64,000 nt of DNA from JAIBJN01 sp963830885 (GTDB lineage Bacteria > Actinomycetota > Thermoleophilia > Gaiellales > Gaiellaceae), in contig CAWHOA010000022.1 of NCBI GenBank assembly GCA_963830885.1, forward strand, positions 82,823 through 146,822, given 5' to 3'. The notes under the pieces are model-generated. The model made no database searches and had not been told where the DNA came from. It saw only the letters and a program-made list of their open reading frames with translations. Both the position numbers and the translations under genes were made by a program. Numbering within the stretch: position 1 is the first letter of the stretch; every line of letters starts with the position of its first letter. Positions 1-8,273 of this stretch are shown piece by piece.

Positions 1-1
1 G

Positions 2-1099
2 TCCTGGGGGCCGCTGGTCTTCGGGCATGCCGACCCGGAGGTCGTGGAGGCCGTGCAGGAGGCCGCAGCCGCCGGGACGACCTTCGGTGCGCCGACCGAG
101 CGCGAGGTCGCCCTCGCCGAGGAGCTGGTCGACGCCGTCCCGTCCGTCGAGAAGGTGCGTCTCGTCTCCTCGGGGACGGAAGCGGCCATGAGTGCGCTCC
201 GCCTCGCGCGCGGCGTAACCGGCCGCGACCTCGTCCTCAAGTTCGCAGGCTGCTACCACGGCCACGCCGACGGGCTGCTCGCCGCGGCCGGATCCGGGCT
301 TGCCACGCTCGGGATCCCGTCCTCTCCGGGGGTGCCCGCGGGCGCCGCAGCGGCCACAGTGGTCTGCGCCTACAACAACGCCGAGGGCGTGAGCGCGGCG
401 GTCGAGGCGCACGGGGACCGCCTCGCGGCGATCATCGTCGAGCCGGTCGCGGGGAACATGGGCGTCGTCCCGCCGGAGCCCGGCTTCCTCGAGGCGCTGC
501 GCGCGCTCTGCGACGCCTCGGGCGCCCTGCTCGTCTTCGACGAGGTCATCACCGGCTTCCGCGTCGCGCGCGGCGGCGCGCAGGAGCTCTACGGCGTCGC
601 GCCGGATCTCACCGTCCTCGGCAAGATCGCCGGCGGCGGGCTGCCGCTGGCGGCCTTCGGCGGCCGGGCGGAGGTCATGGACGAGCTCGCGCCGGCCGGG
701 CCCGTCTACCAGGCCGGCACGCTGTCCGGAAACCCGCTTGCGACGGCCGCGGCGCTCGTCGTCCTGCGCCGCCTGCGCGATCCCGCCGTCTATGAGCGGC
801 TGGAGGCGACCGGCGCGCAGCTGGAGGCGGGGTTGCGAGCCGCCGCCGGCGACGAGCCGGTCTGCGTCCAGCGCGTCGGCGCGATGGCGACGTTGTTCTT
901 CCGCGAGGGGCCGGTGCGGAGCTTCGAGGAGGCCTCCGCGAGCGACACCGACCGCTACGGCGCCTGGTTCCGGCACCTGCTCGCGCGAGGGGTGTACGTC
1001 GCGCCGTCGCAGTTCGAGGCGTTGTTCCCCTCGACCGCGCACGGCGAGGCCGAGATCGACTCGACCGTGGAGGCGGCGCATGAGTTCTTCCGCGGCTGA
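2..1099 (+). CDS. hemL: Glutamate-1-semialdehyde 2,1-aminomutase, 5' end outside window
   Basis: PLP enzyme of the C5 tetrapyrrole pathway; it converts glutamate-1-semialdehyde to 5-aminolevulinate in the cytoplasm. The frame is open from base 2 (SWGPLVFGH...), so the start lies upstream of the window; the first ATG at 44 is internal. Visible hallmarks are VSSGTEAAMSALRLARG, the KFAGCYHGHADGLL substrate loop, DEVITGFR (the PLP ring aspartate) and LGKIAGGGLP, which carries the Schiff-base lysine. GAPTERE near the front and QAGTLSGNPLA are also typical of HemL and separate it from other class III aminotransferases. The stop at 1097-1099 overlaps the next gene by 20 nt, so the two are probably translationally coupled. 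High confidence; only the N-terminal 70 or so residues are missing. Confidence 0.95.
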   Translation, partial: SWGPLVFGHADPEVVEAVQEAAAAGTTFGAPTEREVALAEELVDAVPSVEKVRLVSSGTEAAMSALRLARGVTGRDLVLKFAGCYHGHADGLLAAAGSGLATLGIPSSPGVPAGAAAATVVCAYNNAEGVSAAVEAHGDRLAAIIVEPVAGNMGVVPPEPGFLEALRALCDASGALLVFDEVITGFRVARGGAQELYGVAPDLTVLGKIAGGGLPLAAFGGRAEVMDELAPAGPVYQAGTLSGNPLATAAALVVLRRLRDPAVYERLEATGAQLEAGLRAAAGDEPVCVQRVGAMATLFFREGPVRSFEEASASDTDRYGAWFRHLLARGVYVAPSQFEALFPSTAHGEAEIDSTVEAAHEFFRG

Positions 1100-1628
1100 T
1101 CTCGGCATCTGGGCGACGATCGCCGAGGAGGCGGAGCGCGAGAGCGTGCTCTGGTCGGCTGCCCTTCGGCGGTCCGGCGAGCGGGACGAGACGCCTGTCT
1201 TCTCTTCGCTGGCCGGCGGGACCTACGCCCTCGGGCTCGAGTCCATCTACGAGGGCTACCTCCTCCACTATGGGCGGCCCAGGCTCTTCGCGCCCGCCGA
1301 CTCCGACACGGCGATCCTGCTCGGCGACTACCTCTACGCGCACGGGCTCGTGCGCGTCGCGGCACACGGCGAGGTCGCCGTCGTCTCCGACCTTGCCGAG
1401 CTCGTCTCCCTGTGCGCGCAACTCCGTGCGGAGAAGCGCGATGGCGACGGCGCCGCCTGGGCGGGGACGGTCAGCCTGCTCGGGGCCGCGGACGGCCGGC
1501 TGGAGGCGGCGCGTGCGGCGCTCAGGCTCGACCGCGACCCGGGCCCGCTGCTCGCTCTTGCGCAGCTCGAGGCCGGCGAGGACACCGTCGAGCGCGCCCT
1601 CGTGCTGCACGCCGGTCTCGTCGCTTAG
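1080..1628 (+). CDS. Conserved-looking hypothetical protein overlapping hemL
   Basis: 182-aa soluble protein of unknown function. The ATG at 1080 lies inside the last codons of hemL, a 20-nt overlap typical of coupled operon genes, and codon usage is GC-rich at third positions throughout, so I take it as real. The sequence is acidic and largely helical (AEEAERESVLWSAALRRSG, then a region rich in LLGDYLYAHGLVRVA and a C-terminal ALAQLEAGEDTVERAL helix). No signal peptide, membrane segment or catalytic motif is visible. The central part resembles a helical bundle that could bind a small ligand or partner, but I do not recognise a family. Coupling to hemL hints at a haem- or actinobacteria-specific accessory role; this is inference only. 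Confidence 0.7.
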   Translation: MSSSAADLGIWATIAEEAERESVLWSAALRRSGERDETPVFSSLAGGTYALGLESIYEGYLLHYGRPRLFAPADSDTAILLGDYLYAHGLVRVAAHGEVAVVSDLAELVSLCAQLRAEKRDGDGAAWAGTVSLLGAADGRLEAARAALRLDRDPGPLLALAQLEAGEDTVERALVLHAGLVA

Positions 1629-1719
1629 GAACACGTCTCAGAACGCCCTGTGCCGCCGGGCCGCGCTGCTCGACCATCGCACCCCGGCGGCGAGGCGTCA
1701 TTCTGAGACGTGTTCTAAG
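1624..1719. repeat. Fold-back inverted repeat element, about 96 bp
   Basis: The arms GAACACGTCTCAGAA (1629-1643) and TTCTGAGACGTGTTC (1701-1715) are perfect 15-bp reverse complements. Pairing continues outward with a one-base bulge (CTTAG against CTAAG) and inward through ACGCC (1643-1647) with GGCGT (1694-1698), then CCGCCGGG with CCCGGCGG (1683-1690). The whole segment can therefore fold into one long hairpin. The left arm contains the stop codon of the preceding gene. It could be a terminator, but the long arms with no U-run fit a small palindromic or MITE-like repeat better. I saw no second copy in the window. Confidence 0.6.
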
Positions 1720-1728
1720 ATCTCCACC

Positions 1729-1887
1729 ATGCTGACCGCCCTGGTCCTCGCCGCCGAGAAGTCCACGGCCGAGGAAGGCCGCGACATCATCATCGGGATG
1801 CTCCTGACGGGGCTCATCTTCGTCGGCGTGATCGCGATCGGCGAGTTCAGCCGCTGGTTTCGCCGCCGCCGCGGCGCCGCTCACTGA
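1729..1887 (+). CDS. Small single-pass membrane protein, 52 aa
   Basis: Short protein starting at ATG 1729, just after the fold-back repeat. It has an N-terminal LTALVLAAEKSTAEEG stretch, one clear membrane helix (DIIIGMLLTGLIFVGVIAIG, roughly residues 20-39) and a strongly basic tail (SRWFRRRRGAAH). By the positive-inside rule the tail is cytoplasmic. No enzymatic motif is present. Its place between the hemL pair and ubiD, and the need for small accessory subunits in respiratory complexes, make a membrane-complex subunit or stress micropeptide possible. I do not recognise it. Short size keeps confidence moderate. Confidence 0.5.
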   Translation: MLTALVLAAEKSTAEEGRDIIIGMLLTGLIFVGVIAIGEFSRWFRRRRGAAH

Positions 1888-1923
1888 GCGCTGACGGAGA
1901 CGCGCGCGGATAGACTCGAACCG
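1888..1923 (+). promoter_or_regulatory. Probable leaderless promoter of ubiD
   Basis: TAGACT at 1911-1916 matches an actinobacterial -10 (TAnnnT). The GTG start of ubiD follows 7 nt later, leaving no room for a Shine-Dalgarno sequence, so transcription probably begins at the start codon. A CTGACG-like -35 lies at 1891-1896 with a short spacer. Confidence 0.45.
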
Positions 1924-3408
1924 GTGCCTGCCGCCGATCTCCGGTCCTGGATCGACCTGCTGAAGCGGGAGGGCGAGCTGGTGGAGGTCGGGGCCGAGGT
2001 CGACCCCTACCTCGAGATCACCGAGATCGTCGACCGTGTCGTCAAGGGCGGTGGGCCGGCGCTGCTCTTCCGCAACGTCAAGGGCTCGCAGCACCCGCTG
2101 CTGATCAACCAGTTCGGGACGGAGCGGCGCATGTGCCTCGCCTTCGGCGAGGAGAGCCTCGACGCCGTAGCGCGCAAGCTCGAGGACGTGCTCGAGATGC
2201 AGCCGCCGCAGGGGCTCGTGGAGAAGGTGAAGGGGCTCGGCAAGCTCAAGCGTCTGGCCGACTCGATGCCGAAGTCGGTGTCGAAGGGCGCCTGCCAGGA
2301 GCTCGTGCTCGACCCCGACCTCGACGCGCTCCCCATTCAGCATTGCTGGCCGGGGGACCCCGCGCCGTTCATCACGCTTCCGGCGGTGATCACGAAGGAT
2401 CCGCGCACCGGCGTCCGCAACGTCGGCATGTACCGCCTGCAGAAGATCGACTCACGCTCGACCTACATGCACTGGCAGATCCACAAGGATGGGCGCGCCG
2501 ACTGGCTGGCCGCCGAGGGCTCGATCCCCGTCGCGGTGGCGCTCGGGCTCGACCCGGTGACCGCGTACTCGGCGAGCGCGCCGCTCCCGAAGCACATCGA
2601 CGAGCTCATGCTTGCAGGCTTCCTGCGTGGGGAGGCGGTCGAGACGGTCAAGTGCAAGACGGTCGACCTCGAGGTCCCGGCCAACGCGGAAATCGTCCTC
2701 GAGGGGACGATCGAGGCCGGTGACATGGGTGTGGAGGGGCCGTTCGGCGACCACACCGGCTACTACTCGCCCCCCGAGCCGTTCCCGATCTTCCGGTTGA
2801 GCGCCATGACGATGCGGCGCGACGCCGTCTACCCGTCGATCGTCGTCGGGATCCCGCCGGCCGAGGACGCGTGGCTCGGGAAGGCGACGGAGCGCATCTT
2901 CCTGCCGGCGATCCGCATGACGGTGCCGGAGATCGTGGACTACGACCTTCCCGTCGCCGGCGCCTTCCACAACTGCGTGATCGTCTCGATCCGCAAGGCG
3001 TTCCCCGGACACGCGAAGAAGGTCATGCACGCCATCTGGGGCCTCGGGATGCTGAGCCTCTCCAAGTCCGTCGTGGTCGTCGACGAGCACGTGAACGTCC
3101 ACGACTACGAGCAGGTCTTCTTCACCGTCTGCGCCAACGTCGACCCCAAGCGGGACGTCCTCGCGAGCGAGGGCCCGCTCGACCAGCTCGACCACGCGGC
3201 CGTGCTGCCCTGCTACGGCGGTAAGCTCGGCATCGACGCGACGCACAAGCTGCCGGAGGAGGGCGCACGCGAGTGGCCGGAGCTCATCGAGATGACGCCG
3301 GGGGTTCGTGACACCGTGGACCGGCGCTGGGAGGAATACGGCATCGGCTCCGAGCCCGCTTCAAACGGGAGAATTTCCCAGGTATTGAGGCAAAAGGTAC
3401 GTCGTTGA
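1924..3408 (+). CDS. ubiD: UbiD-family prenylated-FMN decarboxylase (menaquinone pathway)
   Basis: 494-aa UbiD-type decarboxylase that needs the prenylated flavin made by the UbiX encoded at 6078. In futalosine-pathway bacteria a UbiD/UbiX pair (MqnL/MqnM in Streptomyces usage) decarboxylates the prenylated naphthoate ring, and the neighbouring mqnE, mqnA and mqnC point to that job here. Family features seen: WIDLLKREGELVEV at the N-terminus, the HCWPGDPAPFITLPAVITKDP segment, NVGMYRLQ, the MHWQIHKDG substrate/cofactor loop, VEGPFGDHTGYYSP, and the PAEDAWLGKATERI segment that should hold the catalytic acids. Length is normal for UbiD. Start is GTG, set by a -10 only 7 nt upstream. The bc-complex genes follow after 67 nt. 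Confidence 0.9.
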   Translation: MPAADLRSWIDLLKREGELVEVGAEVDPYLEITEIVDRVVKGGGPALLFRNVKGSQHPLLINQFGTERRMCLAFGEESLDAVARKLEDVLEMQPPQGLVEKVKGLGKLKRLADSMPKSVSKGACQELVLDPDLDALPIQHCWPGDPAPFITLPAVITKDPRTGVRNVGMYRLQKIDSRSTYMHWQIHKDGRADWLAAEGSIPVAVALGLDPVTAYSASAPLPKHIDELMLAGFLRGEAVETVKCKTVDLEVPANAEIVLEGTIEAGDMGVEGPFGDHTGYYSPPEPFPIFRLSAMTMRRDAVYPSIVVGIPPAEDAWLGKATERIFLPAIRMTVPEIVDYDLPVAGAFHNCVIVSIRKAFPGHAKKVMHAIWGLGMLSLSKSVVVVDEHVNVHDYEQVFFTVCANVDPKRDVLASEGPLDQLDHAAVLPCYGGKLGIDATHKLPEEGAREWPELIEMTPGVRDTVDRRWEEYGIGSEPASNGRISQVLRQKVRR

Positions 3409-3475
3409 CAGGAACGAGCGCCCGACGAAAGAATGCCCACGCTTGTAACAGCGAGAGCGGGCAGGAGGGAGCAGC

Positions 3476-4413
3476 GTGGCCGACGAGCTAGAGCGGCCGG
3501 GGGAGACCCCCGAGCACGAGGACGCCGAGGCTCACCTCCCGGCACCGACGATCTGGCCGTTCGCCTTTGCCGGCGCTGTCGCGCTCATCCTGCTCGGGCT
3601 GATCGTCAGCTACTGGGCGACGGTTATCGGCATCGTCCTCGCGGTCGTCTTCGGATTCCTGTGGATCCGCCAGGTGACGCGCGAGGTGCGCGGCGAGCCC
3701 GAGCCCGTCGAGGAGCCGGTCGCTGCCGCGGCCGAGCCCGACGAGGAGGAGGGAGAGGAAGGCCCCGCGCGCTACGAGCGCTCGAAGTTCCTCGAGGGGG
3801 CCACGATCGGGCTCGGCGCAGCGATCGGCGCCATCGTCACGCTGCCGGTGCTCGGCTTCGCCGTCGCGCCGGCCTTCGTCGGGCAGGAGTACCCCGACGG
3901 TCGACCTGGGGCCGCTCGACAACTACCCCGAGGGCGATTGGCAGATCGCCACCTTCGTGTCGGAGCCCGTCGACGGAAAGGTGAGCAGGCGCACGGCCTT
4001 CATCCGCAACAACGGCCTCAAGGACGGCGTTCCCAGCTTCTCGATCATCTCCAACCGCTGCGTCCACATGGGCTGCCCGACGCAGCCGCAGGGACCGCCC
4101 GGCGAGCCGCGCAAGGTCGAGACCTCGGCGATTCCGGTCGAGCTGACGCCCACCCAGCCGTCCGGCTACGGGTGCCCGTGCCACGGCGGCGCCTACGACG
4201 TCGAGGGCAACCGAACGGCAGGGCCGCCCGTCCGCGCGCTCGACCGCTACGTGTACTCGATCATCGACGGGGCCCTGTGGCTCGGGCGATCCGTACAGCG
4301 TCGCCGAGGTCGAAGGCGAGGGCGCCGATGCGGTTATCGTGAAGTACGGCACCTCCGATCCCGGTGTGCACGTGGACGGGCCCGAGCAGTACCTCTACCC
4401 CTACGTGCCGTGA
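3476..4413 (+). CDS. qcrA: Rieske iron-sulfur subunit of the bc complex (two frameshifts as sequenced)
   Basis: Rieske [2Fe-2S] protein that takes electrons from menaquinol in the cytochrome bc complex. The start is GTG 3476 behind AGGAGGG. Two membrane helices near residues 24-60 (WPFAFAGAVALILLGLIVSY and WATVIGIVLAVVFGFLW), an acidic linker and a third helix (GLGAAIGAIVTLPVLGF) resemble the three-helix QcrA of actinobacteria. Cluster motifs are CVHMGCP and CPCHGG. As sequenced the frame is broken twice: an extra G in the GG at 3899-3900 and an extra G in the GGG at 4284-4286. Removing both gives one 311-aa protein ending PEQYLYPYVP. Both lie in homopolymers, so sequencing error is more likely than a pseudogene. 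Confidence 0.85.
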
Positions 4414-4423
4414 GGGACGCCTG

Positions 4424-5242
4424 ATGGCACAGGCGAAACCCAAGCCGCAGCACCGGCTCATGCACGCCGTCATGGTCCCGCTGGACTGGCTCGAGGAGCG
4501 GTCCGGCTTCGTCGGCGCGACGAAGTACTTCCTCTTCCGCAACGTCCCGCGCGACTCCAATTGGTTCCATACGCTCGGCTCGGCCACGTCTGACCGCGTT
4601 CCTCGTCCAGCTCGTGACGGGCGTCGTGCTCGCCTTCTACTACAAGCCCTCACCGGACGAGGCGTACGCCTCGATCCAGTACATCACCAACGACCTGACG
4701 CTCGGCTGGCTCGTCCGCGGCATGCACCGCTGGGGGGCGAGCGTCTTCATCATCCTCCTCTTCCTGCACATGGGGCGCGTCTTCCTCTTCGGCGCCTACA
4801 AGTACCCCCGCGAGCTGAACTGGCTCCTCGGCGTGACGCTCCTCATCCTGGCGATGCTCGAAGGGTTCACGGGCTACCTGCTTCCGTGGGATCAGACGGC
4901 GTACTGGGCCACCGTCGTCGGCATCAACCTCAACGCGACGGCGCCCTTCCTCGGTCCGTTCCTCTCCGACTTCCTGCGCGGAGGTCAGGAGATCGGCACC
5001 AATACTCTCTCAATCTTCTACTCCATGCACATGCTGCTCATACCGGGCGGCCTGATCGCTCCTGATCACCCTCCACCTCTACCTCGTCATCCGCCTCGGC
5101 GTCTCCTCGCCCGCCGTGGTCGAAGGAGGCGGCGGGCGCCGAGCGCGAAGAGGTGACCACCGCCAGGCGAGGGCTCCTGGAGCCGAGGCCGCGCGGAGAC
5201 GGCGGAAGCGCTCCCGGAGCGCGAGGGCGACCGGAGGCGTGA
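4424..5242 (+). CDS. qcrB: Cytochrome b6-type subunit of the bc complex (three frameshifts as sequenced)
   Basis: Cytochrome b N-terminal half: transmembrane diheme subunit with the quinol sites. It starts at ATG 4424, 10 nt after qcrA. Seen: VPLDWLEERSGF, KYFLFRNVPRDSNWFHTLGSA, LVTGVVLAFYYKPSP, WGASVFIILLFLHMGRVFLF (haem histidines), LLILAMLEGFTGYLLPWDQ, FYSMHMLLIPG and LHLYLVIRLG. The frame is broken by +1 indels near 4584-4590, at the CC 5061-5062 and at the CCC 5110-5112. Repairing the third restores the typical SPPWSKEAAGAER tail and a stop at 5240. A fourth repair near 5200 would instead fuse this frame to qcrC (ETAEALPEREGDRRREM...), so a single fused b/IV/c gene cannot be excluded. 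Confidence 0.8.
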
Positions 5243-5243
5243 G

Positions 5244-6059
5244 ATGAGCACCGAGAAAGAGCGCGCCTACTTCAAGCGATACAAGGAGGACGTCCAGCGC
5301 GAAGGGAAGCCGTTCTTCCCTTAGGCGATGTTCCACGACACGGTGATGAGCCTCGTCGTGGTGTGCGTCATCGTCGCGCTCGCGTGCGTCTGGTACTTCA
5401 CCTCCGGCGAGGAGGCCGGCGACTCGGGCCTGCTGGGGCCGCGCTACACGGAGGAGGCGGATCCCGGGACGACCTCGTTCGTGCCGCGGCCCGACTGGTA
5501 CTTCTACTTCCTCTTCTACCTCCTGCGGATCTTCAAGTGGCCGGAGTCGGTCGTCCTCGGCACCGTCGGCATCCCGACCCTCCTGCTGATCCTCCTGTTC
5601 CTCCTCCCCTTCGTCGACCGCCGCCGCGAGCGGCGCCTCGTGCGCCGGCCGGTCGCGGTCGTCGCCGCGCTCCTCGTCATCGCCTCGATGGGGATTCTCA
5701 CCTACAAGGGCGCCACCGCGGAGGAGTCGCTGGCCTCGGAGAACGTCGAGCTCGTCGGCGAGTGGACGGAGGTCCAGGGCCTCTCGGAGGAGGGCGTGGC
5801 GGGCGCGACCCTCTTTGCGGAGTCTGGCTGCATGAACTGTCACACCTACCTCGGCGCGGGCTCGTCCAACCTCGGGGCGCCCGACCTGTCCGAGATCGGC
5901 GCCGACGGGCAGTCGCCCGAGGAGTTCGCCACCTACATCGCCAACCCCGCCGAGTTCGGCAACACCGTCATGCCTCCGTACGCGGACCTGGGAGAGGAAA
6001 ACCTTCTGCTCCTGGGCACCTTCCTCTCAGAGTCGAAGGGCGAGGGCGGCGGCGAGTAG
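5244..6059 (+). CDS. qcrC: Cytochrome b subunit IV fused to cytochrome c (in-frame amber codon as sequenced)
   Basis: Resembles Bacillus-type QcrC: subunit-IV-like membrane part followed by a cytochrome c domain. ATG 5244 has GGAGG six bases upstream and follows the qcrB stop by one base. N-terminal RAYFKRYKEDVQREGKPFFP leads to AMFHDTVMSLVVVCVIVALA, the DWYFYFLFYLLRIFKWPESV motif, further helices, and a C-terminal haem-c site CMNCH with probable axial Met in VMPPY. A TAG codon at 5322-5324 interrupts the frame where relatives usually have Tyr (FFP-Y-AMFHDT), one base from TAC. Translation restart at ATG 5328 is conceivable but would lose the N-terminal segment. I treat it as probable base error, with true nonsense mutation the alternative. 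Confidence 0.8.
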
Positions 6060-6077
6060 CGGCCCCGCCGGGCGCCT

Positions 6078-6662
6078 GTGAAGGTCTTCCTGGGAATCAC
6101 CGGCGCCTCGGGCGCCCCGTATGCGGCACGGCTGCTCCAGGCCCTCTCGGCCTCGGGCGCCGAGGTCGGCCTCTGCATCTCGGAGGCCGGCGTCCAGGTC
6201 TGCGCGACCGAGCTCTACGGGGACATCTCGCTGCCGCGCGAGGAGGTGACGGCGCGGCTCGTCGAAGGGCTCGACGGGGTCGAGGTCGTCGGCCTCCGTG
6301 ACTACACGACGCCGTACGCGAGCGGCTCCGCGCGCATCGACGGGTACGTGGTCTGCCCCTGCTCGATGTCGACGGCGGCGAGCATCGCGGCCGGCGCGAT
6401 GGCGAACCTCGTCCACCGCGCCGCCTCGGTCGCGATCAAGGAGGAGCGGAAGCTCGTGCTCGTCCCGCGCGAGACGCCGCTCTCGACCATCCACCTGGAG
6501 AACCTCCTGCGCCTGCGGCGCGCCGGCGCGACGGTCGTCATGGCGGCGCCGGGCTTCTACCATGCCCCCAAGACCATCGACGATCTGGTCAACTTCGTGG
6601 TGGCCCGATGCCTCGATCAACTCGGAATCGACCAGACCCTCGTCAGCCGGTGGGGACAGTGA
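6078..6662 (+). CDS. ubiX: UbiX-like flavin prenyltransferase
   Basis: 194-aa UbiX-family enzyme that joins dimethylallyl phosphate to FMN, making the prenyl-FMN cofactor used by UbiD. Motifs: FLGITGASGAPYAARLL (FMN-binding loop), SEAGVQVC, CPCSMSTAASIAAG with the conserved Ser/Thr pocket, LVLVPRETPLSTIHLENLL, and AAPGFYHAPKTIDDLVNFVV. Full family length. The start is GTG 6078, 18 nt after qcrC. Its stop overlaps the GTG of menG. Placing ubiX directly after the bc complex and ahead of menG ties cofactor supply, quinone synthesis and quinol oxidation into one transcription direction. Confidence 0.93.
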   Translation: MKVFLGITGASGAPYAARLLQALSASGAEVGLCISEAGVQVCATELYGDISLPREEVTARLVEGLDGVEVVGLRDYTTPYASGSARIDGYVVCPCSMSTAASIAAGAMANLVHRAASVAIKEERKLVLVPRETPLSTIHLENLLRLRRAGATVVMAAPGFYHAPKTIDDLVNFVVARCLDQLGIDQTLVSRWGQ

Positions 6663-7342
6663 GCTCCGGCACGCTCGCCCCGGCCGCCGTCGAGGCGATG
6701 TTCGACCGCATCTCGCCGGTCTACGACCCGATGAACCGGCTGATGACCGCGGGTCTCGACCGGCGCTGGCGGCGGCTGGCCGTGCAGGCCGTCGTCCGCC
6801 CCGGCGACCGTGTCCTCGATGCGTGCTGCGGCACGGGCGATCTCGCGCTGGAAGCGGAGCGGGCCGGAGGCCGCGTCACCGGTCTCGACTTCTCCGAGCG
6901 CATGCTCGAGCGGGCACGCCGCAAGTCGTCCTCGGTGGAGTGGGTGCGGGGCAACATGCTTGCGTTGCCCTTCGCCGACGCGAGCTTCGACGCGGCCACC
7001 GTCGGCTTCGGCATCCGGAACGTCGACCACCTCGAGGGCGGCCTGCGCGAGCTCGCGCGCGTGCTGAGGCCGGGCGGTCGGCTCGGCTGCCTCGAGATCA
7101 CCCGTCCGCGCGGGGCCCTGCGCCCGTTCTTCTCGCTCTGGTTCGACGGGCTCGTGCCGGTGGCCGGGAAGGTGCTTCCGGGCGGAGCTGCCTACACGTA
7201 CCTCCCGGCGAGCGTCCGCCGCTTCCCCGGTCCCGAGGAGCTCGGCGAGGCGATGCGACGCGCGGGCTTCGGCGAGATCGGCTGGCGCCTGCTCGGCGGC
7301 GGCATCGTCGCCCTCCATGCCGCGACGAGGAGCGCCGAGTGA
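6659..7342 (+). CDS. menG: Demethylmenaquinone methyltransferase (UbiE/MenG family)
   Basis: SAM-dependent C-methyltransferase for the last step of menaquinone synthesis. Start chosen at GTG 6659, which overlaps the ubiX stop (GTGA), giving 227 aa; an in-frame ATG at 6608 is inside ubiX and unlikely. Motif I is VLDACCGTGDLALEAE, followed by GLDFSERML, NMLALPFADASFDAATVGFGIRNV and the RVLRPGGRLGCLEITRP segment typical of UbiE. It overlaps the next gene by 4 nt. Operon position among mqn genes supports menaquinone rather than ubiquinone as substrate. Confidence 0.9.
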   Translation: MSSGTLAPAAVEAMFDRISPVYDPMNRLMTAGLDRRWRRLAVQAVVRPGDRVLDACCGTGDLALEAERAGGRVTGLDFSERMLERARRKSSSVEWVRGNMLALPFADASFDAATVGFGIRNVDHLEGGLRELARVLRPGGRLGCLEITRPRGALRPFFSLWFDGLVPVAGKVLPGGAAYTYLPASVRRFPGPEELGEAMRRAGFGEIGWRLLGGGIVALHAATRSAE

Positions 7343-8259
7343 GCGCGCTCGCCACCGTCCGCGCCGCGCCCGGGCTCGACGCCTACCTCGAGCTGCTCGA
7401 GGAGCGGCTCGAGCGGTCGGTCGGCTCGCACCCCGGCCTGGTCGGCGAGATCGGGGCGGACACGCTCTCGGCCGGGGGCAAGCGCCTGCGCCCCGTGCTC
7501 GTCTTCCTCTGCACGCCGGCCGGCGAGCGCACCGGCGAGCGCGCCGTCGCCGGCGGCGCCTCGGTCGAGCTCGTGCACATGGCGACCCTCGTGCACGACG
7601 ACCTGCTCGACGGCGCCGATCTCCGCCGCGGCCGCCCGACCGCCTGGGCCGAGCACGGCGACGGCGCTGCGAAGGCCACCGGCGACTACCTCTTCGCGAG
7701 GGCGTTCGCCGAGCTGGCCGCGACCGGGGACGCGCCGGGCGTGGCCGTCCTCGCCGAGGCCGCGCTCGCGCTCGCCCGTGGCGAGGCCCTTCAGCGCCGT
7801 CAGGCCTTCCGCCCGGAGACGACCGTGGACGAGTACCTGGCGCGCTGCTCCCTGAAGACCGGCAAGCTCTTCGAGGCCGCGTGCCTCCTCGGCGGCGGCC
7901 GGCCCGACCTCGGCGCATTCGGGCTCGCGCTGGGCGTCGCCTTCCAGATCGCCGACGACATCCTCGACTGCACCGGCGACTTCGACACGACCGGCAAGGC
8001 GCCGGGCGTCGACCTGCGCGACGGCACGCCGACGCTGCCGCTGATCCTCGCCGCCCGCGAGGACGAGCGGGTCCGCCGCGCGCTGGCCGGCGAGCGCGAT
8101 GACAGCGCCCTCGAGCTGGTTGCCGCGACCGGGGCGATCGAGACGGCCCGGGCCTTCGCGCTCGACTACGCGGCCCGCGCCCGCGCCGCCCTCGACGGCG
8201 AGCCGGACCGCGCCTCGCTCGAGGCGCTCACCCACCTCGTCGTCGACAGGGACGGATAG
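7339..8259 (+). CDS. Trans-polyprenyl diphosphate synthase (menaquinone side chain)
   Basis: 306-aa member of the FPP/GGPP synthase family. It condenses isopentenyl diphosphate units to give the polyprenyl tail transferred to the menaquinone ring. First aspartate-rich motif is HDDLLDGADLRRGRPT; second is FQIADDILDCTGD with GKAPGVDLRDGTPTLPLI after it, as in long-chain synthases. GGKRLRPVLVFL near residues 48-59 is the IPP-binding loop. Start is GTG 7339 overlapping the menG stop; the longer upstream open frame is only a run-on. Chain length cannot be read with confidence. Confidence 0.9.
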   Translation: MSALATVRAAPGLDAYLELLEERLERSVGSHPGLVGEIGADTLSAGGKRLRPVLVFLCTPAGERTGERAVAGGASVELVHMATLVHDDLLDGADLRRGRPTAWAEHGDGAAKATGDYLFARAFAELAATGDAPGVAVLAEAALALARGEALQRRQAFRPETTVDEYLARCSLKTGKLFEAACLLGGGRPDLGAFGLALGVAFQIADDILDCTGDFDTTGKAPGVDLRDGTPTLPLILAAREDERVRRALAGERDDSALELVAATGAIETARAFALDYAARARAALDGEPDRASLEALTHLVVDRDG

Positions 8260-8273
8260 GTGGCCCACCACTG

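Noticed and set aside
3899..5112. Programmed ribosomal frameshifting in the bc complex genes
   Set aside because: Five shifts in two genes occur at unrelated short homopolymers without a slippery heptamer or downstream pseudoknot. Similar breaks occur in unrelated genes, so read error is simpler.
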